Assembly: GCA_009911065.1 (NCBI GenBank)
Contig: QXWR01000010.1
Coordinates: 1 to 64,000 of the forward strand
Reading direction: 5' to 3'
DNA from: Clostridiaceae bacterium
GTDB lineage: Bacteria; Bacillota; Clostridia; Lachnospirales; Lachnospiraceae
Length of the DNA: 64,000 nucleotides
This document shows, one piece after another, positions 52,446 through 60,561 of the stretch (position 1 is the stretch's first letter; every line of letters begins with the position of its first letter). A program made the position numbers and the translations under genes. A model generated the notes under the pieces. That model was not told where the DNA came from. It made no database searches and was given only the letters and a program-made list of their open reading frames with translations.

Positions 52446-53600
52446 CTAGTCATTTGATTCGCTTTTCACATCATTTAGGCATAGTTGCCTTATAGCATAT
52501 AATGAAAAAGTGTTTTGAATCAGATGTTTAATCTCTCGTGCATTTGAATATCCAATCGCTGATTTTTGTAAACGCAGTAAAATATTTTCATCTATTTCGA
52601 TAGTAGCTTCTTTATATTTCTCAATAGTTTCTTGGATAAAATTTCTCGCTATTTTTTCTTTTGCTTCATCAGACAAATCCTCAAAATGGATAACTGCATC
52701 AAAGCGGTTAAAGATAGGAGTGCCTAATTGTTCCTTTATTTCATTTTCTGTTTTGTAATTTGAAGTACAAATAATAATAGCATAATCCAAATTGACCTTG
52801 TAATTCTGGTCTTCATAAACGCCTTCATCAAATAATTGATAAAAAGCACTATGAAAAACAGGATTTGCTTTATCAAATTCATCTAACAGAATGACATTAG
52901 AATCTCTGTCTAATAAGTCTTTTGCAAAACTACCTTCTCCATAACTTCCACCAAACAAATACGTCCCAAACTGGTTGTTTTGATACATAGAGAATTGTTT
53001 TCTCATCAATTTTCCATCAAGCAATTCAGCAAGATAATGTGCTGTTTCTGTTTTACCAATCCCAGAATCTCCATAAAACAGGATAACCATAGGTTTTTTC
53101 TGTTTATTATCCATTAGTGGATATAAGGCTTGAAGAACTTTCATTTTTGCTATTTTTTGTCCTATAATTTTATCATCATACCCGTTATAAAACTGTTGAA
53201 TAATAGTTTTAGTTATTCCGTTATAAGGTTGCTGAATTTCTTGTATTATGTTCTTATCGTCATAAATTCGATGTAATTGCTCGCTAATGTGTATCGGGGG
53301 ATTTTGGATATACATATTTTGAATATCCATTTTTGCTATAAAATTAGCAAAATTTATTATTACGTGTTCTCTAACTCCAGAATATTCATCCGAATTTATC
53401 ACAAAATTAGCAACTTTCAATTTTTCTTTTTCAGTTTTTGTCTCATTATTTTCTTTCTGAAGCTCTGGAATATGTACAATCATATTTTTATTGTCACTAT
53501 CTAATTCCATTACTACATCAGTAAGGTTACGACTATCTCTTGGGATTTTTTTGTTAAATTCTCTATTTGAACCATAAAAAATAATGATTTTATTCACACA
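52446..53600 (-). CDS. Clp-like AAA+ ATPase
   Basis: About 384 residues. After an about 120-residue N-terminal domain and a helical stretch (IIQQFYNGYDDKIIGQKIAK, like the 'GQ' entry of ClpA/B D2 modules), there is Walker A FYGDSGIGKTETAHYLAELL, an exposed loop region FGTYLFGGSYGEGSFAKDLL, Walker B NVILLDEFDKANPVF, sensor 1 IIICTSNYKTE, arginine finger IFNRFDAVIHF and a sensor-2 end YSNAREIKHLIQN. This is the ClpB/ClpX-like AAA_2 class, single ring. It starts at GTG 53600 (or TTG 53606) and overlaps the upstream gene, so the two proteins are made together. Probably remodels or powers its partners; a defence role is inferred. Confidence 0.85.
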   Translation of the reverse strand, partial: CVNKIIIFYGSNREFNKKIPRDSRNLTDVVMELDSDNKNMIVHIPELQKENNETKTEKEKLKVANFVINSDEYSGVREHVIINFANFIAKMDIQNMYIQNPPIHISEQLHRIYDDKNIIQEIQQPYNGITKTIIQQFYNGYDDKIIGQKIAKMKVLQALYPLMDNKQKKPMVILFYGDSGIGKTETAHYLAELLDGKLMRKQFSMYQNNQFGTYLFGGSYGEGSFAKDLLDRDSNVILLDEFDKANPVFHSAFYQLFDEGVYEDQNYKVNLDYAIIICTSNYKTENEIKEQLGTPIFNRFDAVIHFEDLSDEAKEKIARNFIQETIEKYKEATIEIDENILLRLQKSAIGYSNAREIKHLIQNTFSLYAIRQLCLNDVKSESND

Positions 53601-54357
53601 CAACACCTGCCAATACTATATCATATACTTCCAGAAAATCGTTTTCGGGCGTCGTTCCATCCAAAATATCTTCTGGTTTCGGCTTTGTATTCTCAGTTTT
53701 TAATTCAAATTCTTTCTCAATAGATAATTGTTCTTTATTGCATAACCCCACTTTCACACCATAATAGGTTAATTTCATTTTGGATAAATCAGCAAGGTTG
53801 TAGTTATTTTTGAATGCTTTTATATTAAATCTCAAAACGCATGTAGGTGTTTTTTCACTTGCCAATAACATTGCATAATATCCACGTTCTCCTAATAAAG
53901 CCTCATTTAACTTTTCCATATCAATAGGTAACTGCTCTTTGGGGACTATTGTCAAATAAGAGCTATACATCTTATACATGGAAACAGAATTTTCTGGAGC
54001 ATACACACCGTCATTTTCAAATTTTCTTACATTATCATCTTTAAATGCTTCGGATATGTAATCTGTCAATAAAGTGTTTTTTAAAGTTGTGTCTAGCATT
54101 TTAGAAATCTCACCAGAAATGTTACTACTCACACCACCAGAGAAAGATGCTTTAATAAAATTTAGAATATTAAATCCACTTTCTGCCTGTGCCTCTATTT
54201 CTGTAAGAATTTTTGCTGCTCTTTCTTTATTTTCTTCTTTACTCCAATCCAACCTACCTCCATTAACGATGTCAATATAGTCTTGCGCTGTAGGCTCATC
54301 AAAATATATGACCTTTATAAATATTGGCAAAGAGTCACTTTTTGTTTTCATTTTCAT
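53590..54357 (-). CDS. Unrecognised protein paired with AAA+ ATPase
   Basis: 255 residues. I do not recognise it with confidence; the opening KVIYFDEPTAQDYIDIVNGG resembles uncharacterised DUF6414-like proteins. Next comes a Gly/Ser-rich amphipathic stretch (about residues 55-85, SFSGGVSSNISGEISKMLDT), which could interact with membranes, and a mixed alpha/beta C-terminal half with a final LEVYDIVLAGVVCE. No signal peptide. ATG 54357 follows GAAAGGAAAAACAT. The 3' end overlaps the ATPase start, so they are an obligate pair. A sensor or effector for the ATPase is a reasonable guess. Confidence 0.6.
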   Translation of the reverse strand: MKMKTKSDSLPIFIKVIYFDEPTAQDYIDIVNGGRLDWSKEENKERAAKILTEIEAQAESGFNILNFIKASFSGGVSSNISGEISKMLDTTLKNTLLTDYISEAFKDDNVRKFENDGVYAPENSVSMYKMYSSYLTIVPKEQLPIDMEKLNEALLGERGYYAMLLASEKTPTCVLRFNIKAFKNNYNLADLSKMKLTYYGVKVGLCNKEQLSIEKEFELKTENTKPKPEDILDGTTPENDFLEVYDIVLAGVVCE

Positions 54358-54524
54358 ATGTTTTTCCTTTCATAACAAATTAATTTAGACTATGCAAAAT
54401 GATTTTTCTTGAATTCAATATAAAAACCATAAATTTTACAAATCAATTATACAACAAACGCATTAAGATTTCTACTCTCATAAGATTAAAGGCGGCATTA
54501 GCTTTACGCCGATGCCATCCCTAA

Positions 54525-54911
54525 TTAGCTATAAATCATTTCTTTTAAAACGATTTCTTCCGCCTGTTGCCTAGCGCAATTCATGATTCCTGTCCATTTT
54601 ATAGGATTATTCTCTTTTAATTGCTCGGTAATGCCTTGGGCTTGTTTCATCTGCTCTACAATCCGAAAGACATGCTCTTGTGCTTGACTGTCAATTTCAA
54701 CAAGGTACTCATTAAGTTTTCCGCTTGTAAGTAGGTTTATATAAGTTATTCTAAGGTAATGTTGTAGAAAATATAAATGTCGCTGTCCATAAATACCGAT
54801 TTCAAAATTTCCTGTGTCTGGTGTTTCAAGATTAGGAACTGCATAATCGCTTTCTTTTCGGTATGTACCGCCGAATTGCTCAAATAATGATTTCATTATA
54901 GTTTCCTCCAA
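54525..54911 (-). CDS. tnpV: Transposon-encoded protein TnpV
   Basis: 128 residues matching the small TnpV proteins carried by Tn4451-type mobilisable transposons: FEQFGGTYRKESDYAVPNLE near the start, IGIYGQRHLYFLQHYLRITY in the middle, and a C-terminal helix with NCARQQAEEIVLKEMIY. Function unknown even in well-studied elements. ATG follows AATTGGAGGAAACTATA. On the minus strand it stands upstream of the AAA+ cassette; a 167-base gap separates them. Confidence 0.85.
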   Translation of the reverse strand: MEETIMKSLFEQFGGTYRKESDYAVPNLETPDTGNFEIGIYGQRHLYFLQHYLRITYINLLTSGKLNEYLVEIDSQAQEHVFRIVEQMKQAQGITEQLKENNPIKWTGIMNCARQQAEEIVLKEMIYS

Positions 54912-55150
54912 TTATATTTAGTTATTCCTACAAATTCATCATATCCAACCGTCATTACAAATTTTTTAAAACGCCGCAAGGGACACTTCCTTATGTGAAG
55001 TGTCCCTTCGGGAGCCTTCTTTTTTGTCCTCGGACGACGGGGCGGGCTATTGTGTCGATTCAGGGCAGTAGATATTCTTTAAGAAAGATGATTGTATTGG
55101 CCATGTCAATTTGCCGACACGATTTCTAGTTTTTTTGCGGCTGCCTTTAG
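54912..55150. other. Right end of element and remnant of Rpn terminator
   Basis: Contains the probable promoter region of tnpV (minus), the right-end hairpin of the element (54980-55006) and, from 55007, the second half of the R1 terminator (TTCGGGAGCCTTCTTTTTT) with flanking sequence (CCTCGGACGA) that matches the sequence after R2 (56190-56227). No gene seen. Confidence 0.6.
54980..55006. repeat. Right-end hairpin of the inserted element
   Basis: GGGACACTTC pairs with GAAGTGTCCC around a 7-base loop. It shares ACTTCCTTATGTGAAG, inverted, with the left-end hairpin at 51158-51187. Confidence 0.8.
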
Positions 55151-56196
55151 GTATTAGTCAGGCGAAATAAAAATCTATTGTTTTCCATACGGCTTTTGGT
55201 TATAATAAAAATAAAACGAGGGAGGGATCGGATGGAAACAGCAAAACGTACCATAAGGGACAGCGTATTTTCAGATTTGTTTGGGAATAAAAAATACCTT
55301 CTCCAGCTCTATCAGACCCTGCACCCGGAGGATATGGGGGCTACGGAGGAGGACTTAACGGATGTGACGATCCAGAACGTCCTGACAGATGACCTTTATA
55401 ATGACCTGGGCTTCCGCAACGGCGACCGGGTGATGATTCTGGTGGAAAGCCAGTCTACATGGAGTGTCAATATCATCATAAGGGTTCTTTTGTATCTGGC
55501 CCAGACCTGGAATGAGCACATCGAAGAAACGAAGCAGAACCGCTATGGGAGCAGGAAGTTAGAACTCCCCAGGCCTGAATTTTACGTTATTTTCACTGGG
55601 GAACGCCAGGAAAAGCCGGAATATTTAAACTTATCCGAGGAGTTCTTTGATGGGGAGAAAGGGTTTTTAGAAGCCAGAGTGAAGATGCTCTACGGCAATG
55701 GTAATGGCGACATTATTAGCCAATACGTGGCTTTCACAAAAGCATACCAGGAGCAGGCAAGGCTGCTGGGAAGGACAGTGGAGGCAGTGCGGGAAACGAT
55801 CCGTATCTGCAAGGATAAGGATGTGTTAAGAGAATACTTGTCAGCTCATGAGAAGGAGGTGGTCAGCATTATGATGGCATTATTTGATCAGGAAAAAGCT
55901 GTGGAGCAGTTTGGGTATGAGAAAAAGCAGGAAGGCCGTATGGAAGGCCGCATAGAAGGCCGCGAAGAAGGCGATTTGAAGCGGGCAATGAGGACTGCAT
56001 CCAATATGTTTAAGGATGGGGAACCTATTGATAAAATTGCAAGATTTTTGGAGTTTTCACCAGAAACAATTTTGTCTTGGGTAGGAAAAGTATGAAGGCA
56101 TTGTTGGATTAGGAAAAAGCTGTGGAGCAGTTTGGTATAGCGGCATCCATATGAACCGCATTCCCAGCAGGCATGACAGACATGGAGGCTCTTTCG
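55151..56196 (+). repeat. 1046-bp direct repeat R2 (Rpn gene copy)
   Basis: Second copy of 50113-51158; this copy has an uninterrupted terminator after it. Confidence 0.95.
55232..56095 (+). CDS. Rpn-family (YhgA-like) PD-(D/E)XK nuclease, copy 2
   Basis: Identical in sequence to copy 1 over all 287 residues (motifs as there: VESQSTWS, DVTIQNVLTDD, the EGR repeat). Promoter TTGTTT-17-TATAAT at 55178-55206. Unlike copy 1 it keeps an intact transcription terminator (56184-56209). Two identical nuclease genes 5 kb apart with slightly diverged edges indicate a recent duplication or gene conversion. Confidence 0.88.
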   Translation: METAKRTIRDSVFSDLFGNKKYLLQLYQTLHPEDMGATEEDLTDVTIQNVLTDDLYNDLGFRNGDRVMILVESQSTWSVNIIIRVLLYLAQTWNEHIEETKQNRYGSRKLELPRPEFYVIFTGERQEKPEYLNLSEEFFDGEKGFLEARVKMLYGNGNGDIISQYVAFTKAYQEQARLLGRTVEAVRETIRICKDKDVLREYLSAHEKEVVSIMMALFDQEKAVEQFGYEKKQEGRMEGRIEGREEGDLKRAMRTASNMFKDGEPIDKIARFLEFSPETILSWVGKV

Positions 56197-56209
56197 GGAG
56201 CCTTCTTTT
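56184..56209 (+). terminator. Terminator of Rpn copy 2
   Basis: GGCTC-TTTCG-GGAGCC followed by TTCTTTTTTT. In copy 1 the same hairpin is split in its loop by the 3.85-kb element. Confidence 0.8.
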
Positions 56210-56395
56210 TTTGCTCTCGGACGATATATTCAAGCCTACTGCAAAGGAAGTTACCGTATGGGCTTTTCGGCAGGAACAGCAACCCTGCAGAGCGCAGGAT
56301 ATAGAGCGGTAACAGACAAGGCGGCGGGATAGTCAATACCTGCCCCGCCGCTTCTCTTTTGAAAATTTCCTTTGTCCTACAAGTTGGAAGTTGTT
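56210..56395. other. Spacer with toxin-like debris and a GC-rich hairpin
   Basis: The plus frame 56236-56331 reads YRMGFSAGTATLQSAGYRAV and a stop, a coding fragment I cannot place. GCGGCGGG (56321-56328) and CCCGCCGC (56344-56351) make a hairpin followed by TTCTCTTTT, possibly ending that former gene, and opposite in sense to the minus-strand gene that ends at 56396. Confidence 0.45.
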
Positions 56396-56854
56396 TTATT
56401 CCCCAGTGTCCTTCAGCCAGTCCATACCAGGATATGGCTCACATGTGTGAGCATACCATTCAACGCATTTTGCCGCCAACTCTCGATCTCGCATAGTGCA
56501 TTTCAAAGGGAAAACGGATTGTCCATCGCTTGGCGTAATAGGGGCTTCTTCATTAGACTCTAAAAGTTCCGGGTCAAAGCAAGCCCAAGCAGTATCCGTT
56601 TCAGCGTCCCAGATTTGTAAAAAAATCAGGTCAGGAGAGGATTCCATCATCAAAAAGCCTTCCTCGTTGTCTTCATCTGGGGCCATCATTACGCTGTGAT
56701 ATTTTCCGGTACGGACATTTTCCACAATCTCCCGGATACCCAGCTCTGAAATATCTTGGATTGTCTGGCTGGGGAGCGCACCTCGGCTGGCCATTTGAAT
56801 CTGAATGCCCTCTGGCATAGATGGGACTTCACGCTTTCTAATAATTTCTTCCAT
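56396..56854 (-). CDS. Immunity-like hypothetical protein
   Basis: 152 residues, acidic, soluble. I do not recognise a family. Trp/acid-rich motifs (LIFLQIWDAETDTAWACFDP, ECYAHT-like VEWYAHTCEPYPGMDWL) are the style of bacterial immunity proteins in polymorphic-toxin loci. The ATG at 56854 follows AAAGGAACGGTGATTTTTT and overlaps the end of the SUKH-like gene, so the two are co-translated. Role inferred only from this neighbourhood. Confidence 0.6.
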   Translation of the reverse strand: MEEIIRKREVPSMPEGIQIQMASRGALPSQTIQDISELGIREIVENVRTGKYHSVMMAPDEDNEEGFLMMESSPDLIFLQIWDAETDTAWACFDPELLESNEEAPITPSDGQSVFPLKCTMRDRELAAKCVEWYAHTCEPYPGMDWLKDTGE

Positions 56855-57587
56855 AAAAAATCACCGTTCCTTTCATAATTACAACTTTTGATTTGCCGGA
56901 TAAGAAAATACTGTCGTCAAATAGCGTGTAAATGTTTCCGCTTTCAGCGGCACAGGTTATTCCGTCTGGTTCAACAGTCCCTATGGGAAATAGTTTTTCA
57001 CCGATCACCTGCTCTGCCGTTTTCAAATCAATTACGATTTCAAAGTCTAAAAAAGCAGCCCACCCATCAAAAGTAAAAGTTGCTCCAGTATAGGTGTCAA
57101 TTGATTTCCTTTCCCTTAAATGATTCAATCGCTCCAAAGGATACAAATACCATTTTTCTAAACGGTTGACGTTACCATTACATTTCCCCAAAAGATATTG
57201 ACCAGATTTCGGTGAGAACTCTCGAAATTTCATACCGCCAAATAAACGTAAAGTTTTTCTTGCATACTCGAAACATGAAATCCTACTTTCTTGTTCTATT
57301 TTCTCTATCCACCTATCTGCTAAAAGAAAATCTCTTTTTTCTGTCCAGCCATTATCGAGCAAAACCAAATACACATATTCGTCTATCAAGGAGAGATTCA
57401 TATCATTCAGACCTTCCGATTCCGATTTGCCGGTTAGTTTGCTAACCCAAGTATAGCACATTTTCCCACCAGAAACAATCAGCGTTCTATATTCGTTTTG
57501 ACTATCCAGACCGTCAAGGGTGCAGTTGGACAGCTTTCTGAATGAAAAAGGGGAAATGGAATTTAGCAATAGTGTAATTGTAACCAT
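56838..57587 (-). CDS. SUKH-3-like immunity protein
   Basis: Up to 249 residues. About residues 70-249 follow the SUKH-3 pattern: LLDNGWTEKRDFLLADRWIE, FEYARKTLRLFGGMKFREF, a long middle strand region, GEKLFPIGTVEPDGITCAAE and SGNIYTLFDDSIFLSGKS. SUKH superfamily proteins neutralise polymorphic-toxin nucleases. The start is uncertain: ATG 57587 has no ribosome site, ATG 57461 follows GGTGGGAAA. The first 40 residues may be debris of another gene. Its toxin is not intact in the window; pre-toxin debris lies beside it on the other strand. Confidence 0.7.
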   Translation of the reverse strand: MVTITLLLNSISPFSFRKLSNCTLDGLDSQNEYRTLIVSGGKMCYTWVSKLTGKSESEGLNDMNLSLIDEYVYLVLLDNGWTEKRDFLLADRWIEKIEQESRISCFEYARKTLRLFGGMKFREFSPKSGQYLLGKCNGNVNRLEKWYLYPLERLNHLRERKSIDTYTGATFTFDGWAAFLDFEIVIDLKTAEQVIGEKLFPIGTVEPDGITCAAESGNIYTLFDDSIFLSGKSKVVIMKGTVIFYGRNY

Positions 57588-57609
57588 AAAGGAAATGTAC
57601 TACAATATG

Positions 57610-58232
57610 AAATGGGGAAGTTTATTGTAGCTGTTCATGCCGGATGGGACCGTGATTGGAAGGGTATGAGAACTACCTGGACAACTCTGTCCTGAAGCTA
57701 CTCTATGAGGAAGGGATGCTGGATTCCGCAGAAAAAGAGTTGTATGAAAATCGTTTGCATTTAAAGTGGCTGTCAGCTTCCTATGGAAAGACGGACATAG
57801 AAAAATTCGGGGAATGGCTGATGACCAGGGAGGGGAGGCATACAGCCCTTGACATGGCTGGTATATTCCTGGATGTTGCAGATGTTGTCAATACTGTCCT
57901 GTACCTGACGGAGAGGAATTGGGGGAATGTGGCATTGTCGGGGAACAGTGCGATTCCATTGATGGGGGATTTTTTGGAAAATTTTATTAAAGTCCCAGGG
58001 TGGATATTAGTGAGCTTTAGAGTGGATTTGGAAACGCTGGGACGATCTGCTTGACAGGGGCAGTTATGCGGCAGCATACGTGCCGTCAGATGGAATAGTT
58101 TACTGGGTGCGCATGAGTGATGATTTTTGTGTACCGATCAACCGGATGGATGAGGTAGGAGATATAATACAGGATATGTTACAGGCAGAGAAGAAGGCTG
58201 ATAATCTTGGCGGTGAATTGCTTGAAAAACCA
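57610..58232 (+). pseudogene. Polymorphic-toxin pre-toxin remnant
   Basis: The frame 57656-58054 encodes HTALDMAGIFLDVADVVNTV, LYLTERNWGNVALSGNSAIP and LMGDFLEN, the hydrophobic pre-toxin segment that precedes C-terminal toxin domains in secreted polymorphic toxins. Upstream, another frame reads FIVAVHAGWDRDWKG up to 57664, and downstream a third frame (about 58035-58232) continues WDDLLDRGSYAAAYVPSDGI and ends NLGGELLEKP. The pieces are separated by frameshifts and stops, and no start or secretion domain remains. A broken toxin next to immunity-type genes. Confidence 0.6.
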
Positions 58233-58383
58233 TAAGAGATATGCCATCAACAATAAACAATTGGTTAGGCAAAATATCTGATTTATCAAAACAAACACCT
58301 ATACAAATTTCATCAAATGCAAAAGTAAAAGTACAAATACAAGCAAAAAATGGACATTGACAAGTACCATAGAAAGGAATCCG

Positions 58384-58749
58384 ATGGAATTAATTAATAA
58401 AAAATATTATGATGGATTTGAAGGAGAACCAGAGATCCAATTAATTTACAGAAAAGGAGATAATAGTAAAATTTTCATAATGTGGGAAGGTTATTTTGAT
58501 CAAATAATGAAGTTAATGCATCCAGACGCACAGGGATGGACTGGCTTAGCCTATAACTATAATATGGACACAGGATGGTATGAAGAAAGTCCTTGGGTAA
58601 TAAAAGATTTACAAATGGCATTAAAGCAATTTGAGTCAATAGATGATAAAAATTTATGTGGGGAGGCTACGGAAATTTTAATGATGATCTGCGATATATT
58701 CAGGGAGGCCATTTCAAATAATGATGAAATTTATATAGCTAGAGAATAA
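58384..58749 (+). CDS. Immunity-like hypothetical protein
   Basis: 121 residues: a small acidic Trp/Tyr-rich protein (KYYDGFEGEPEIQLIYRKGD, IFIMWEGYFDQIMKLMHPDA, QGWTGLAYNYNMDTGWYEES) without a family I can name. Composition, size and position after toxin debris suggest an immunity protein. ATG 58384 follows CATAGAAAGGAATCCG. AT-richer than the housekeeping genes, consistent with acquired DNA. Confidence 0.6.
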   Translation: MELINKKYYDGFEGEPEIQLIYRKGDNSKIFIMWEGYFDQIMKLMHPDAQGWTGLAYNYNMDTGWYEESPWVIKDLQMALKQFESIDDKNLCGEATEILMMICDIFREAISNNDEIYIARE

Positions 58750-58859
58750 TGTAAATATGAATTTATTTAATACATAAACGTGTTTGGAGAAACTTATGAG
58801 GATTTATTGACATTATATAAAGTATCTGATTATAAATAAAATTGATGTGAAGGAGTCAA

Positions 58860-59105
58860 AATGTATTTTGAACAGGCACTAACCAGAATAAACAATATTG
58901 ATCGGGATAAAGTTGGTACAAATTCATCGAGAGAAAATGGTGATTTAGGAGCGATGTTTTTATCTAGTTGAATACTATTTAAAATTAGCCCAATTGGCAG
59001 ATCGTAATCCTGAAGTAGAAAGGTGTATGAACCATTAATTGAAATATTTGAGCGAGGAGGTTCCTTTTGCTTAGAAAAGATGGGTTAGATATACAGAATG
59101 TTGTT
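58860..59105 (+). pseudogene. Frameshifted immunity-like gene remnant
   Basis: Starts ATG 58860 behind GAAGGAGTCAAA with MYFEQALTRINNIDRDKVGT, stops at 58969 (AMFLSS), and continues in other frames as VEYYLKLAQLADRNPEVER and then YEPLIEIFERGGSFCLEKMG. Two frameshifts break what was a protein of about 80 residues. The rest up to 59340 shows no gene. Confidence 0.5.
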
Positions 59106-59342
59106 TTCATACCATTATATAGGTGGTTTGACAAATTTAAGAAAAAATGAAAGGAATGGGTAGATATAAAAAGCAATACTTTAAGAAAAATGTGAGCTAT
59201 TATAGTAAACGGGTTTTTCAAGTAAAGTATGTAAGTTTTATAAAGTTTGAAAAAATTCCGTAAAATGAAGGAAGCGGTCAATTAAAAGATAACTTGACAA
59301 GATACGAACCTGTGGCAAACTTGCGAGGCCCTGTAATGGGTG

Positions 59343-59371
59343 TTGAGCATTGGTTGGCTTTGTGCTATACT
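59343..59371 (+). promoter_or_regulatory. Promoter of the 59433 gene
   Basis: TTGAGC at 59343-59348, 17-base spacer, TATACT at 59366-59371. Confidence 0.65.
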
Positions 59372-59432
59372 TTAGGCAGGTGAATTTGACAAATTGGAAT
59401 TTGAATTTGTTACGCTGCAAAGGAGGAATTAT

Positions 59433-60089
59433 ATGTACATTGATTTAGACGATAGAGCGCCAATTAGTCTAAAGGATTTGGACGTCAAGCAGTTTATTCC
59501 ACTTCAGGAGGACGAAGATGGTCCCCTGATCAAGGTCCGGTTTTCTTTAGACACCCCTTATTTAAAGCGGAACTTCAATCTGGACCTGGTTATCTGGAAT
59601 CTGAACGAGGATAATCTGGAGCAGACGGAACAAGTGGTTCGCTATGTGCTGAAAAATTTCAACAAGCTGTTTGAAACGGGCTGGACCGCCCTTTACTACC
59701 AGTTGCGTAGGTTTGATGACAGTGTGGCGGAGCACACACTCCAGGAGTTTTTCGTGGAACAAATTGATTTTGAAAGTTCATATTATGAGATTCAGATTGA
59801 AATCAACTGCGACCATCTGAAGGATGGTCAGGCTCGGTACTGCTTTGTGGTATCCACAACCTGCGATTATCGTAAATGGATGATTGCAGAGGATAATATG
59901 CGGGTATACATGATTGGGAACAAGGCCTGCGGCTTCAACGACAACAACGACGACGGACAGATGAGGGACTCTTTGGAGGCTTGCGCCATGTTCTATGAGA
60001 TGGGACAGACATCCTATGAAGCTATGGTGCGGGATGGATTTCAATTTGCGGAGTCTTTTGAAGAGAAGGTGGGATATGAAGCTGGGTGA
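59433..60089 (+). CDS. Hypothetical protein, unrecognised
   Basis: 218 residues, strongly acidic and aromatic (LDLVIWNLNEDNLEQTEQVV, FNKLFETGWTALYYQLRRFD, RYCFVVSTTCDYRKWMIAED). I do not recognise a family; it resembles DUF2004/immunity-type cytosolic proteins in style only. ATG 59433 has an ideal AAAGGAGGAATTAT before it and a promoter at 59343, so it is probably expressed. Its C-terminal DGFQFAESFEEKVGYEAG is soluble. Located in the immunity-gene zone, so a toxin-neutralising role is possible. Confidence 0.65.
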   Translation: MYIDLDDRAPISLKDLDVKQFIPLQEDEDGPLIKVRFSLDTPYLKRNFNLDLVIWNLNEDNLEQTEQVVRYVLKNFNKLFETGWTALYYQLRRFDDSVAEHTLQEFFVEQIDFESSYYEIQIEINCDHLKDGQARYCFVVSTTCDYRKWMIAEDNMRVYMIGNKACGFNDNNDDGQMRDSLEACAMFYEMGQTSYEAMVRDGFQFAESFEEKVGYEAG

Positions 60090-60119
60090 GATATTGAAGT
60101 ATTGTCTGGAGAATCTGGA

Positions 60120-60401
60120 ATGAATCCTTATCAGGTGATTGATGAAAAAAATTGGGAGAGGGCCATGCACTGTATGGTTTTCAGGGAAAGTGTGGAGCCT
60201 GCTTTCTGTGTGACATTTGAGGTAGATATTACAAATTTCCGCCGGAAGGTGAAGGCGCGGAATCTTTCTTTTCCGCTGGCATTTGTGTATGCGGTACGTA
60301 AATGCGCCAATGAGATTGAGGCATTCCGGTATCGTTTCCTGGATGGGATACATATTGGGCAGTTTGCGGATATGCTCCAGAGATACCTGGAATCATTTTA
60401 G
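60120..60401 (+). pseudogene. Chloramphenicol acetyltransferase, truncated
   Basis: 93 residues. Residues 1-75 (MNPYQVIDEKNWERAMHCMV, FCVTFEVDITNFRRKVKARN, FPLAFVYAVRKCANEIEAFR, YRFLDG) match the N-terminus of CatA-type acetyltransferases. The remaining two thirds, with the catalytic HHAVCDG-type motif, are missing: after about residue 76 it reads IGQFADMLQRYLESF and stops. This end LQRYLE resembles the last residues of CAT proteins, so an internal deletion that joined both ends is likely. Inactive as an acetyltransferase. Confidence 0.75.
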
Positions 60402-60472
60402 GAGTGGAAGCTGGATTCTATCATAGAATCCAAAACAGAATTGTGTTGTGAAAATTTATTGTAAGTTTAGAA

Positions 60473-60515
60473 AAAGGGCAGAAAATGCTGGGAAGGTATT
60501 TTCAGCCCTTTTTTT
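60473..60515 (+). terminator. Intrinsic terminator
   Basis: AAAGGGC-A-GAAAAT pairs with ATTTTC-A-GCCCTTT and a T7 run follows. Closes the transcript of the 59433/60120 genes. Confidence 0.85.
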
Positions 60516-60561
60516 CGTGGAATATTTTTTCCATTTGAAAAGGACTTGTTTGCGGAAGTGA

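Larger units (their letters stand above)
51159..55006. mobile_element. 3.85-kb element inserted in the Rpn terminator
   Basis: Boundaries inferred by comparing R1 and R2: in R2 the gene runs on through CTCTTTCGGGAGCCTTC, whereas in R1 the sequence leaves after CTCTTTCG at 51158 and resumes with TTCGGGAGCCTTC at 55007. TTCG is present on both sides (51155-51158, 55007-55010), like a 4-bp target duplication. Ends are hairpins sharing a 16-bp inverted repeat. Contents, all minus strand: tnpV, an unknown protein, a Clp-like AAA+ ATPase and an HNH::serine-recombinase fusion. TnpV and the recombinase C-terminus point to a Tn4451-like ancestry, but the recombinase catalytic domain is gone, so it can no longer move itself. 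Confidence 0.75.

Noticed and set aside
51159-55006. A complete Tn4451-type mobilisable transposon
   Set aside because: tnpV and the recombinase tail are present, but the recombinase catalytic domain and a mobilisation protein are absent, and the ends with a TTCG repeat differ from the GA dinucleotide joint known for that family. Listed as a remnant-derived element only.
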